A DNA stretch of 64,000 bases, from positions 1,408,282-1,472,281 of the forward strand of contig VYZI01000134.1 of NCBI GenBank assembly GCA_013397695.1. Reading direction: 5' to 3'. Shown piece by piece: positions 47,926 to 59,500 of the stretch. A model generated the notes under the pieces. The model was not told where the DNA came from and ran no database searches. It saw only the letters and a list, made by a program, of their open reading frames with translations. The position numbers and the translations under genes are program-made. The DNA comes from Centropus unirufus. Taxonomy: Eukaryota > Chordata > Aves > Cuculiformes > Centropidae. Each line of letters starts with the position of its first letter. Position 1 is the first letter of the stretch.

Positions 47926-50900
47926 TTTTTCACAGAGGGAAGTAAAGGGCTATTCCAGATGGGTGAAAGTGAAAGGTGGAGTTCCCAACCAGCATAAATC
48001 TTGACATCAGAGCTAGTGGCAATGAATGAGTCCTCATCTTTCCCCTGCTTGGTCTAATGGAAGCAGATACTGGCTGCAGTGGAAGTATTCCTGGGAGGGA
48101 GCTGATGTTGGTAGTTGATTCAGATCTGCTTGTTCAAAGAAGGAAAACTGTAGAAACCCACTTTGTTCCTTTGTGTCTATGAGAGATACAACTTTAAAAA
48201 AAAAGAAAAAAAAATCTTCTATTACTAGTTAGTCCTTAGTATTACTTTCCTTCTTTAGCAGGCAGGAAAGTGAATGGACTAGTTTTGGATTCCTAGTGAT
48301 TGCTGCTTACTCTATGTGTACAGGTAGGTATATGTCGCATTTTCCTCTCTGGATATAATGGCTTCCACAAAAGAATTGAAACTGAAGTCCTTTAATACAT
48401 CAAAGAGCTGAATCTTCAGTTTCATAACTCGTGTTGTTTTCTTTTTCTGAGAACTTTGTTTTACTAGCAATTCAGACCTATGCCTGAAAATCAAACCATC
48501 TTTTGTCAGGAGTTTCTTTACAAAATTAACAGTTGCAAATGACTTTGTGATTTGTTTATCTTTGATTAAAGTGAAATCATTTTCCTGACTAAATGGGTGT
48601 ACATTTGGAGCTAGGTATTTTGTCCATTGCCTTTAAAAACAGCTAACAATTTTCTGTACAAGAAAGCATATTTACATTTTTGCATGCTTGAAGAGTTTCA
48701 TAAATGTATCAGCTATGACACTTAAGGAGTGATAAGACCACATTTTGCATTATTTATTTCAGAACACTGAATTAGTTAAAACTCTCAAAATGCAATAATA
48801 TGGTAGTTTAGCAAAGCTTCCTTAATAACACTGGGGTTTATATACCTTTTACTTATAAGTATGGAAGACTTATTCTGCTGTAAAGAATATCTAAGATGAC
48901 ATTACCAGCTCCATCATTGAAATAGAGCAGCAGTTTTAACAGGATTGACAAATAAGAGCATGAAAGTGAGTATGTAGAAGCATGTTTGGAAGTTGTGGTT
49001 TAATTTGGCAGGACGTCAAGGCTAGCATGTTTACCATTTGAAATAGGTGTGGAATTAATGTAAAGTAGTCGCAACTTCAGTGAAAACTAGCAGCAAGGTT
49101 TCTCTTTCTTTCTTTGAGGTGAGGATTTCCCTAGCAACTTATTCCTGATGGTGATCAGACCATCACGTTTTACTTCCCTTATGCAAGACAATTCTGCTTA
49201 CAGTATGGAGTGACCACAGGCCACGTTGTGGCATGATGCTGATACTATATTGTAGGGAAGAATGGCTCTTGTTAGATTGCCACATTTACTTCCCTGCATC
49301 GTCAGTATTAGACTGTGTTTCTTAAGATGGTAGACGTCAGCCTGACACAGCATGCATAAAGCTTCCTGTAAGCTTATTTTTCCAAGATGGAAAGCTGCAA
49401 ATGTTTAAAATAGAACTTCTGATGAAACATCATGTGGTTGAAAGGAGAAATTTCAGAATAATTTGAGACATGGGTTTTGAAAGTCCTGCAGTCTTCTGAT
49501 ACCCACGCTTGCAAATGCTTTTCACTGGATTGGCATTTGAAAACAGACATTTGTGGAGCTGTGTATAGCAAATATAAAAAGCAAGATGCTGAATACTACC
49601 TTGGGTACTAGTATTCTGTTTTGGTACTAGGTACTTAAATAGAAAGGAAAACTTTCTTCTTGAATTGATTTAACAATGTCAGGAATTTCTTTAACGGAAA
49701 CAATTCTGTGTACAAATACTTTTAAAATCTCTATTATGTGAATGATAGTAAATATGTCAAGATTAAAAAATATATTAATAATTATATAGAAACAAAGTTT
49801 ACTTTTCTGTAGGAAAAAAACCACAAAACTTCCAAATGTTAACTTGAAACATCAGATTGCCTCCACTAAGAGCGCTCACAGTGAAACCCTTGAGGAGCAT
49901 AAAATAGTCATCTTCAGAATGTGGCGGTGACCTTGAACTTCCACTCAGCTGCACGTTCTTTATTTAGCTTAGGCCAATGATTAACTTTGCTAAGGACTGT
50001 ATATTCAATTTGCCATTGTTTATGCATCTGGCAGTGAAGTAGGCCATGTCTCTCTTTGTGTGGATGATACAATATACTTAAAGGAAACTCTGTATAAATT
50101 GTTTCCTTTGCAAAGCTATGTCTTTGTGCAAGTCCTAATTGCTTCTAACTTGCTTCATTTGTCTTTGGACTCTGACTTCAGGTTATTGCTACTATCAGCA
50201 TACTATATTTCTCCTTAGGTGTCATTCTTTTTTCTTACTCCGTATTTAAAAGAGGATGACATTCTCTTATCCTGCTCCCTCACAGCAATTAGACTTCTAT
50301 GGCAGATCCCCACACAGCAGAGGAAGCTACTCCCTGAAATAGTCATGTATAGGGATGTGAAGTCATCTGTGCAGCTTTGCCTCTGAAGGGAGGTTTGTCA
50401 AGACATAGCATTTTAATTTCGTGCCTCAGCATCATAGGGAACCCAGCAGAGAGGTCTGCCCATGATACACATGGAAGCAAGGCATCTTCAAATTCCAGCA
50501 ATCTGCTCTAGGTCAGTCCTGGCCAGTTTGTTGCTTTGTTACCAGGCTCTTGACAGAGCAAGAGTCGTGCTGGTTTGTTTCTTTTTTTAAGGCAGAGAGG
50601 GGATACAACCTGTAGCTGGATCAAGCCTCATGGAAATGGTCCAAACTGGGGAGAACTTAGCTTGGTTCCTTGGCTTAAATACAGGATACAGATAACGTGC
50701 TGTGAGACAATCCCACAGACTTTTTGTAGACAAATGCGGCTTAAGAGCATTTCTTCAAATATTAAATGGAGGAGGAGCCCCCAAGGTTTGTACATTTTTA
50801 ATGGAAATGAAAGAGCCAGATGATGCCTGTAGCAGCAGTGATGTAAATGACAACCGAGAGCAGAAGTTTATCTCACAGGTTGTATGCAGTCCAGATATTG

Positions 50901-53900
50901 TCCGTTAGGAAATGGCAAAAGACTGGTGTTTAGTAGTCAGCTGTAAGTATATGTCTGTGAATGTCTTAAAATATGTCTAATGAGGTGGGTATGCATATAA
51001 GTGTTTGCATTTCTCAAGAGCTGTAAAAGGAGGCAACAGTTTCATGTTTCTGCACTTTTCTTAAATCTCTCGAATGCAGCAGAGACTGTCAAGTATTTTG
51101 TGGACAGGGTTATTTTTGCAGGGGAGAAAGACCATGAGGATACTCAGAGGCTTTACCTTGCTTCTTCCTTGTTTTGTTCTCTACACATAAAATGTCATTT
51201 GCATGGAAAATGATAGAAAGAAATGTAGCATCTGGTGCTAAAAAATTACATCGCTTGATTCTGCTATACTTAAACTCTAAACCGGTTCATTCCAAACAGA
51301 AGCTTTTTTCCAAGTCATTTCCAGTTGTGTGATAGTGACAGAAGAAAAACTGATCTGTGTAACACGTGTCTGCTACGCTCTATTTTTTCTCTTCTCTGCC
51401 TCTGCAGATGTTGTACCATCTTTAAAAGATCTATGGTGTGCTTGTGCCAGTGATTTCAGCTGTTCTTTGGTGATGTTTGACAGGAACAAATGGAGGTACA
51501 ATTAGGCTCATTGTCTGCTTTTCAGATGAGGAAAGCTGAGAAGATGCTTACTGATGCTGTTACTCCTGTGCAATTCTGGAATTCTGTTTAGTTTTCTGTT
51601 AAAATAAAAGTACTGAAAAGCTGTAGCTGAGAACAGTGTTGTAAATGGGGAAATCATATTGGATTATACAAAAGCTGATTAAAAGTTCAAAATAGAGTGT
51701 GTAGTCTACATTTTTCCTTCATTTTATAATCAAGAAAACAAACTAATATTTAAGATAAGCTTGACTGCACACCTGTGAAATATGTGCCTCAGCCTTCACT
51801 CTGAGGCAAAACAAATGTGTACATTTCCCTATAGCTGAATTATGTACCTCAGAGTACATGGTTGCAAGTATTGCAAAGCCAGTACTAATGAATGAATTAT
51901 TTTGCTGTCCTTTCTCCAAATTGATTTAAAGGATTGCATTTTCAGTTCCAGCTGTGCTGTTATATTTTAACGACTATAGCCTATAGCCATATAAAATAAA
52001 TAGAAAAGCTGTGTATACATGCATAGTATGTGCATTTAAATAGCTGTGATTTTTTTTCCTGTGCCTTTCTCCTTCTAGACATTGTTCCAAACTGAAGGAA
52101 CGGATGGTCTGTGCCTTGCTCTTCCAGGATAGGTAAGGATACCTTAACCTTTGCAGACAGACCTGTGGTGGTTTTGCTGAGCCACCAGCATGGCAGAGCT
52201 GTCAGCTGCTGCCCAAAGCCCAAACTGTTTCTTGGTGTGGCTCTGTCACGCCAGAGGGGCATTGTCTTAGTGTGAGCCCAAGGCTGAGGCAGTGACGCTT
52301 TAGAAGGAGATCTTTGGGAAGCTTACAGATCGAAGCTTGTGTGTCTCTGGTGGCTGGCAAGGTGAGACCAAAGCTACAGAAAAGTTTGGGCCGATGTGTT
52401 GAGTTCTCTGCAGGTGAATCCAGCACAGGGCTGGAAGCTGTTTGTGAAGAAGAAACCTCTGCTTCTACTCTGTCTTGTCTGATATGTCAAAGCAAAAGTC
52501 CGGGTAAAGATTTTATTTGGGTCTTCAGAATTTTGCAGCTTGAATTCTATAGTGAGGACTTTACTTGCCGTTGTTACATAACCCCAGCTGCTCTTCAAGC
52601 AAGCACTGTGAGAAGCAGCAAGGAACAGCCTGTGACACCTGAAATTACCAGCCTTAGAATTACCCGTACCAAGAGGACAAAAAGAGACCCATTGTTTTGA
52701 GATGGGAGAACAGTAATAATATTCGCTGACTGATGGGATGACTTGTAAGAAATAAAACAGCTCAAAAAGTATAATTAGTCCTTGTAAATGTACTTCTGAA
52801 TTATAGTTCTTATATTTCACCTACCCCTCAACCTCAGCCTTTGAAATTATTTTGCTTGGTATGAGGAGTCATCTGTACTGGGGTGAAAATGGGAACAAAT
52901 TAAGAAAAGGAGAAATTAGGCTGAGTGTCAAGCAATCCAAACTGTGAGAGTTATTTGACTGTGAAAGAGCTTCCATGGGGAAATATTGCAAGCCACATTA
53001 TTTGGGACACCTAAAATTAGACTTCAGAAAGCACTAAAAAAATATGCAACCTTGATTTGGTAGGGCGGTGGACTAGAAAAGGCAGGATTGGGGACTTCAC
53101 AGTTTTGCAATAAATTCTGCAATTGTTGGGGCTCATTCCGCTTTGCAATGTGGAAGTCATGGAAATACCCACCTTACTTTTCCCCTGGGAAAACTGAGGT
53201 TAAACACACAGGTTCCCCCACCCACCTATTGCTAACTCTTAAACTATCCCCTCAGGAATAGTTCAGAGCCCTCTCTTCCAATTATAGATATGTATATTTA
53301 GAGGAGAGGAGAAAGGGCACATGTGCCTTCAGGACCCTTTGTGGCATTTCCCTCTTGTCTGGCTCTTAACAGACACTAGAACTGATCAACATGTTACTCG
53401 TTTTTTCTTGTTTTTAATTCGGAATGTATTTAGCTTATAACGTGTAAATCCATAACCCTGGTATGTTCTGAACCTATTGTCTGAAATTGCCAACCATATT
53501 AGCAACTTGACAAGGGAGAAAGATGCAAATAATATACAGACTTTAACCAAGGAACAGAAGCCTCAAAATAACACATGTCAATTTACTGGAAGTGTTGCTG
53601 TCTTCTCCCTAATTTCATTTAAATACAAACCACATAAGTGAGATAGATGCAGTGATACAAAAGAGGTTCTCATACCCAGTCCTCCACATTAAAACGTGTA
53701 GATCGCGCAGTTATGACTAAATTCTATGAGCCAATTTTTTTGTTTTGTTAGTTTGAAGATGCCTACCTTTATCTACATAAAATCTGTCTTTGGTATCAGT
53801 GTCTGCTGGTATGAATGACAGCACTGCTCATTCCAAAGCTTGCTTGAACAAACAGAACCCATACATGGGAAATGTTTCTTCATTGTGTAGGTTTTAGGTC

Positions 53901-56377
53901 CCCTTCACACCAGTCTAAAAAACATATGAATTTGTCTGCATGCACAAAAGCATGCCAAGGCCATGCCAATGAGCCTCTGAATTTGTGTTCAGAGACAAAG
54001 GCAGGCACATATGTAGAATTTTCTGGAAGATTGTTTAAATTGTGGAGGATTTCAAATGGGATACAAGCTATAAGGCATTGTATAAGGCACTATTTCATTC
54101 AAGGGATGTGGGTTATAGCCCCCTGAAACACATTCTTCTCTTGTGTCACTGGACAGGAATGATGTCCAGTGGATCCAGGAGAGGAGAGGGGGATACATGG
54201 TGAAGTGGACACATCCTGTGTACTGGATATGGGGTTGCAGGTGGCCACACAGTTTCTGGTTCTGGAACTTAGGCTGCAGGACTTGAAGGAATGGGGGCCG
54301 GGGACAGAACTGGTGCGAAAGTCAGATAAAAAAGTAACTGATAGCATTTTAGATGCAAGATTGACTTCTAAATACCAAGAGCTGAATTCCATTTCCTTTC
54401 TCCCACTGCTGCTCGCCTCCAGTGTGCTTTACCTCCTGCTGCCATGCACATGGTCTGCCACAGAAGCGTGGGTGGTATTTTTTTTCTAATTTGACTAAGA
54501 GCATATTTCCCAATCTAAATCCTTAATGAAGACAAAAGGCCTGTATTGCAGGGTAGGAAGATACTAACCTGAAACATATTATTAGCAGGGAACACTCATT
54601 CTCCTTCTGTCCCTGTTTTTGAATGACTTAATTGAGGAAAAGAGATATCTTCTGATAATAGCTTTTCACACAGGGTGACAATGAGGTGGAATGGTGGAGA
54701 TGCTGCAATGCCAACTTTCTTGGAAAGCTTCTTTAAGCCGTTATTGAAATGATGGTAACCAGTCCTGTTACAGTCCCTGAGTGCTTCGATATGCTAGTCC
54801 TTTGCATAAAAGCGGTCTCTCAAGGGAGAAAGCAAACATTGCAGAGGCTCTGTATAGTTAATTTTTATTGATTCCCATAAAGTATTTTACAAGTTATAGC
54901 AGAGGGAAAATACTCGGGTATTATCTGGATACTGTTCACATGCATTTGCTAGGAAGTGGACAAAGCTGCCTGTAGCTTTTAACTTCATTGTCCTTTTTTA
55001 ATCTATTCCTCTCTAACTAAACAGCCAATTATTCTCCTAAACATTATAACTTGCCTCATCTCTATCCTGTCCTCTCCTCTGAAACTCTCCAGATTGAACT
55101 GTCTCATATCTCCTGCTTATGCAGGTGATTCTTAAATTACTTGACCAGAAGGTTTCAGGCAGCTGGAAAAGCATAAACAGTGTTCCTGCTTCTAAAAAAG
55201 AAGGGAAGGATGAGAGGAGTAGGGGTCCTTAAAACTTAACATAGATTTCTAGAAAAATATTAAAATCAATAAGAAGTTTCTACATGCTTAGAGGAGACAG
55301 GAAAACAAATTATGATCTGCAGAGATGTATGAAGAACAAATATGTTAAATCAACATAATTTCCTGCTTAGATAAAGCATTACAGAAAGGAATGAGATAGC
55401 AGATGCTGTATTTTGCATTATTGTAGGGTTTTGGGCACTGTTTCACATGATGTTAAGAGTCTCAGGAGACAGTCATGACACGATGGACATAAAACTAAGT
55501 GTGAAAACCATGTTTGGAGCATTTTTCCTGGAGTCATTTTCAAAATCAAAGAAGTTATCAACTATGGCTTGCAGAATGTTCTTTGGCCCTGCCTGGTACT
55601 TTTGTTTGCAGTTTTACTGATGAAATACGGGAGTTGTTTGTTAACCTTACAGATTACTTCAGACTGAGAGGGGATGCAGTCACGTCAGGGGCTGGGTTAG
55701 AGATGAAAATTAGTGTGTGATGTCCTGCCATTTTACAGGAGGTTTTAAAAAAAAACAACTTAGAAGTGTTGGAAGATATGCGTCTTTTTAGTCAGTGTAT
55801 TACCAAACAACTGTGAAAAGTTAACATCTGAAAATGTAAGGAAAACATGTGTAATACTTGAAATGTTGGTCCTTATATGCTCTCATTTGGTAATAGAGTT
55901 ATATTTAATAAAACTTTAATTTGCAGAATTATTTCTTCATTTATTATTCAATCCTGGCTTTTCTATTTTTGGTAACATTTCATCAAATCCAGTGAACCTT
56001 TATCCTCAGAGCAGCAAAACTCTGGCTTAAAGTCAACAGAGTTTTGTCCCAGCAGGAGTGTCTACATGTGGTTGACTGTGATTTGTTCTCTGCAGAATTG
56101 CGTTTCAGGGCTGTGGGCTAGATTAAGGACAGGCTGGCATCTATGCATTTGGTATTCATGGCACTTGTCCAGATCTGTGAGCTTGCTCTTTAGATGAATG
56201 TTGTCATCAGAGAACTATAATGAGACTGTTCCTACTGTAGTTTTGGAAGCAGAGCAGTATAAAACTCTTCAGTCTGCTGAGAGCTAGAAATTTGGCTGAT
56301 ATTGAGTTTACAGTGTATAAACAACATTCCTCTTATTTTTTATTTTTGTTTTTTTCCCACTTTTCTTTCTATACAAG

Positions 56378-56432
56378 GACATAGACTTTGGTTTCATTTT
56401 TCATAACTGCGTGAAGCTATAAGTCTTAACAA
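56378..56432 (+). other. WIPF3: WIPF3 exon 2, 5' UTR part
   Basis: A long pyrimidine tract ending in CTTTCTATACAAG places the acceptor AG at 56376-56377. The 55 bases to the start codon contain no upstream ATG. An in-frame TAA at 56427-56429, two codons before the ATG, shows that translation cannot enter from upstream in this frame. Confidence 0.7.
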
Positions 56433-56540
56433 ATGCCTGTGCCACCGCCGCCACCACCGCCTCCTCCTCCACTGCCGCCGCCAACTTCTGGAGGGCCCCC
56501 TCCACCACCTTCTGGAGGACCTCCTCCACCACCACCTCTG
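56433..56540 (+). CDS. WIPF3: WIPF3 (WAS/WASL-interacting protein family member 3, CR16), first coding exon
   Basis: ATG at 56433 opens 36 codons beginning MPVPPPPPPPPP and continuing with LPPPTSGGPPPPP, SGGPPPPPPL, up to a good splice donor (CTCTG|GTAAGA) at 56540/56541. The exon ends in phase 0. WIP-family proteins start with MPVPPPP; this polyproline tip is followed by an actin-binding WH2 domain, which must lie in a later exon beyond the window. WIPF3 binds actin and profilin-type partners through its N-terminus and N-WASP through its C-terminus, and in mammals is mainly expressed in brain and testis. The start is fixed by an in-frame stop just upstream, although its context (C at -3, C at +4) is weak. 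The prolines include a 24-bp tandem duplication. WIPF1 and WIPF2 start similarly, but linkage to PRR15 favours WIPF3. The minus-strand Arg/Trp-rich frame across it is an artefact. Confidence 0.85.
56485..56532 (+). repeat. WIPF3: 24-bp tandem duplication inside WIPF3 coding exon
   Basis: Units 56485-56508 and 56509-56532 both read CTTCTGGAGG followed by a proline-codon run, with few differences. Each encodes an (T/P)SGGPPPP-type octapeptide. It is in frame (8 codons per unit). Confidence 0.85.
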
Positions 56541-59500
56541 GTAAGACTGACTTTTCATACCTATTAGCAAAGGGTTAGTTGTAGTAGCCATCCCAGAGTC
56601 CCCATAATTTTGGTGTGGATATTCACAGCAAATTATCTGGGGGAGATGATTGTTTTACTGGCTTGTGTTCTTCTGTTCATTAAAGCTGTGGTCTCCAAGG
56701 TGGGTGCATGAGGTGATCCATTGAGGTGCAGGAGAATATATTAAAACTTCATTTATACATGTGTGTATAATTGATAAATAAATAAATACATCTATATTGG
56801 GGTGCATGCTCAAAATTTTTACTGCTAGGGGTAGGGGATCAAAAAGTTTGGAGATGATTTTATTAGAGTGCATGAGGTGAGACTTTAACTTTTGTGAATG
56901 CTTCTCGAGCTACAAGGAACTCATTTTTATATTGGTAAAGTGCAAGTGGTAAGTTTTCATTTCTTCACCCTTTCTTACATCTTCTATTAAGATTTACAGT
57001 ATTTAGCAAGAGGAGTTACTCTTTCTAGCCCATGCTTTCTTCCTGGGGATGCAGCACAGTATACTTTTATACATGTGCTGGAACAATTACTGCTTGTAAT
57101 TGATCATTATTCTATGTGTCATGAAGTAGAACACGCACCCTACCAGCACATTTGCAGTAAGGGAAGGCTGGTCTGAACAGAGTTTCAGGGTATTACATTT
57201 TTATACCTTCATAATCAATTACTATACCTGTGGTAAAACATGTAACTCCTTCCTTCTATTCTGCAATCATTTGTTCCTAGCCTCTTTTTGCATGGAAATT
57301 ATCAGACTGGTTCCGAAATAATGAGACCTGGTATGGTTCTGTCCAAGGCACAAAATCTCTCCTTACTTTTATCATGTATATTTCTGTCACTGCTGTAATT
57401 GCTTGCAATGTATGTTAGTCCCTGGAGCCAAAAGTACATTGCACATAAAGTGAACTTCAAATTATATATTTGTTTTAAATAACTTAATTTCTCCCATACA
57501 TTCATTGGCATCTCTGCATGTTTTGTTCCTCTGAAGGTCTGTTGATTTTGTTTGATAATGTTCTTACATTCCTTGCATGTTTCTCTCTACTACATTGAAG
57601 TGAAATCATTTTGTAAAACTCTCCATGAATTGTGGAGATGAAGAGGAAGACAAAGGCAGCAGATGAAATCAGCAGTGCTTGACTGTTTTTATCATTCTGT
57701 TTTAACTTTGTGCACCATCACCAGTGTTTTCAAATAGCAGCTCCTATGAGCTGGTACACAACCTAATGTTAGGTGCTGAAATATGTAGGTTGAATTTTGT
57801 GAGCAACTTAATGCCACAACTACAATTAAAGGCAACAGAAGCTGCATGTGTTCTCATCCTAATAAATCCATCTCAGTAATATCTAGACATATATTTAGCC
57901 TTCTCTAATATACATCAGTTGTAAAAGACTTGAGAAAGCTGAGAGAACCCCTAAGGACCAGTATGAACAAGATAGTTTTGGGGTTTTTTTTGTTTCCATT
58001 CCTTTTCTGATGACTAAACCCACTACTATGATAGGGGTTTGATTAAAGAAGATTTATACTGTATTTCCATATTTTAATTCGATCATTCTATTACTAAAGT
58101 GATCTTCTGCAGGTAAGACATGAAGAATTTAGAGTCAGTTTTATCTTGGTGATACGATACAAACCAAATGTGTTTCTAAGTAATGTCTGATATTAAAGTC
58201 TTCCTTATAGTAAGTATTGACACATGAACTTACATAAAGAATTAGTACAACTATGTAGCAGAATATTCTTTTTTTTCTGTAACAGCAAAAGGGTTTTTCT
58301 CTGTCAAAACTGAATGTGATAAGGCTGACTTTAAGGGGGTCTGTAGTCTGCCTAGTGAGTTCAGCAAAAGCCCAGTATGAGCGAGTCAGCCCTCCCGTTG
58401 GTGCCAAGCTGCAGAGTCAAATCTTCTGATGAGGGAATCCATGAAAACTTGCCATAGACCCAATTTTCTTTTACTTGGCATCTGTCTTTTACAGCTGCTA
58501 AGCTGCCCAGCTGTTGTTACAGCTGCTAAATCTACACTTGGATTATGGAAGAAGAAAAAAATTCTACAAGGCACGAAGCTTTAAAGAAAGCCTTCAAAAC
58601 AAATAAGTTTTATTTGGCCAACAGCTGGAAATGTTCCCAAGTAAACAGCACTGTGATTTTTATTATACTGATATAATTAAACCAGAGTAACGTTTACTTG
58701 GGAGCAATTAAAGGTTAGGTATTAGTTTTGCTGTTGATATGCAGGCAAGCCACTAGTTTAACTTATTTGATTGATGTTAAAAGAAAAATATCTGCGTGTA
58801 GGTTGTGGTTGTAGAATCCTGTCATTTTGCAAGGTGCCATTGCATGGGTACCATACACTTGTTTTTCTAATTATATGGATAATAGCTGTACTTTCCTCTT
58901 GGATTTGTTATTAAGAGATTTTTAGTAGAAGCAGTCACCACATTTCTTTCTTTTTTTTTTCCTGCACATTTTCTTAGTGAATATCATGAGCCACGGTCCC
59001 AAAGGATTTCACAGTCTTTACTTCACTGAAACCCTAAGCACTGTTGGCACTCAGCTTTTTCGTACTGTTAACTCTCTCTTAAGGCCGAAGAAAGTTAGGC
59101 TCTTTCCTGCTGTTTTCAGAGATTTTGGCCTTGCTGATATTCAGTAATTACTCATACTCAATTCTGCTCACAATAGTTGCAAGGCAACACCAAAACAATT
59201 TGGAGATGGCATTTGAGACATGCAAGGAGCCACCTGTACCCAGCAGATGAAAAGCTACTGGTTGGTAGAGTGTACTTAGAAGAAAACAAAGTGGATTTTA
59301 TCTGCAATAGCAGATGTAGGTGGCTGAGTCAAAATGTGAATATAGCTAATTGGATTAATTGGGCATATCTTCAAATGCCTGTCTTCTGGGGTCAGAGATA
59401 AAGATGAGAAGGATGAGTAGGCAGAAGAAAACCGTACCCCAACACATTTTCTGGCAGTGGTTTACAGAATTCAGATCATTTCTCTTTCCCTTCCCCCCTC

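Larger units (their letters stand above)
42711..56377 (+). other. WIPF3: Probable WIPF3 intron 1, no coding exon seen
   Basis: This is AT-rich non-coding DNA between the CpG island and coding exon 2. No open frame in it resembles a known protein, including 52374-52820 and 52314-52700, which overlap on opposite strands. Small structures are a hairpin with poly(A) hexamers on both strands at 44471-44498, poly-A tracts at 47881-47915, and a possible cryptic exon at 52079-52132. No CR1 was found in this stretch. Confidence 0.5.

Noticed and set aside
47721..47945. Lys-rich frame ending in KKKKKRKKKNK
   Set aside because: The lysines come from the poly-A tract at 47880 onward; the rest has no coding character.
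52314..52820. 128- and 148-codon frames on opposite strands
   Set aside because: They overlap each other almost completely and neither resembles a known protein.
56394..56591. Arg/Trp-rich minus-strand frame opposite WIPF3 exon 2
   Set aside because: It is the reverse reading of proline codons (CCN/CCG) and has no independent support.
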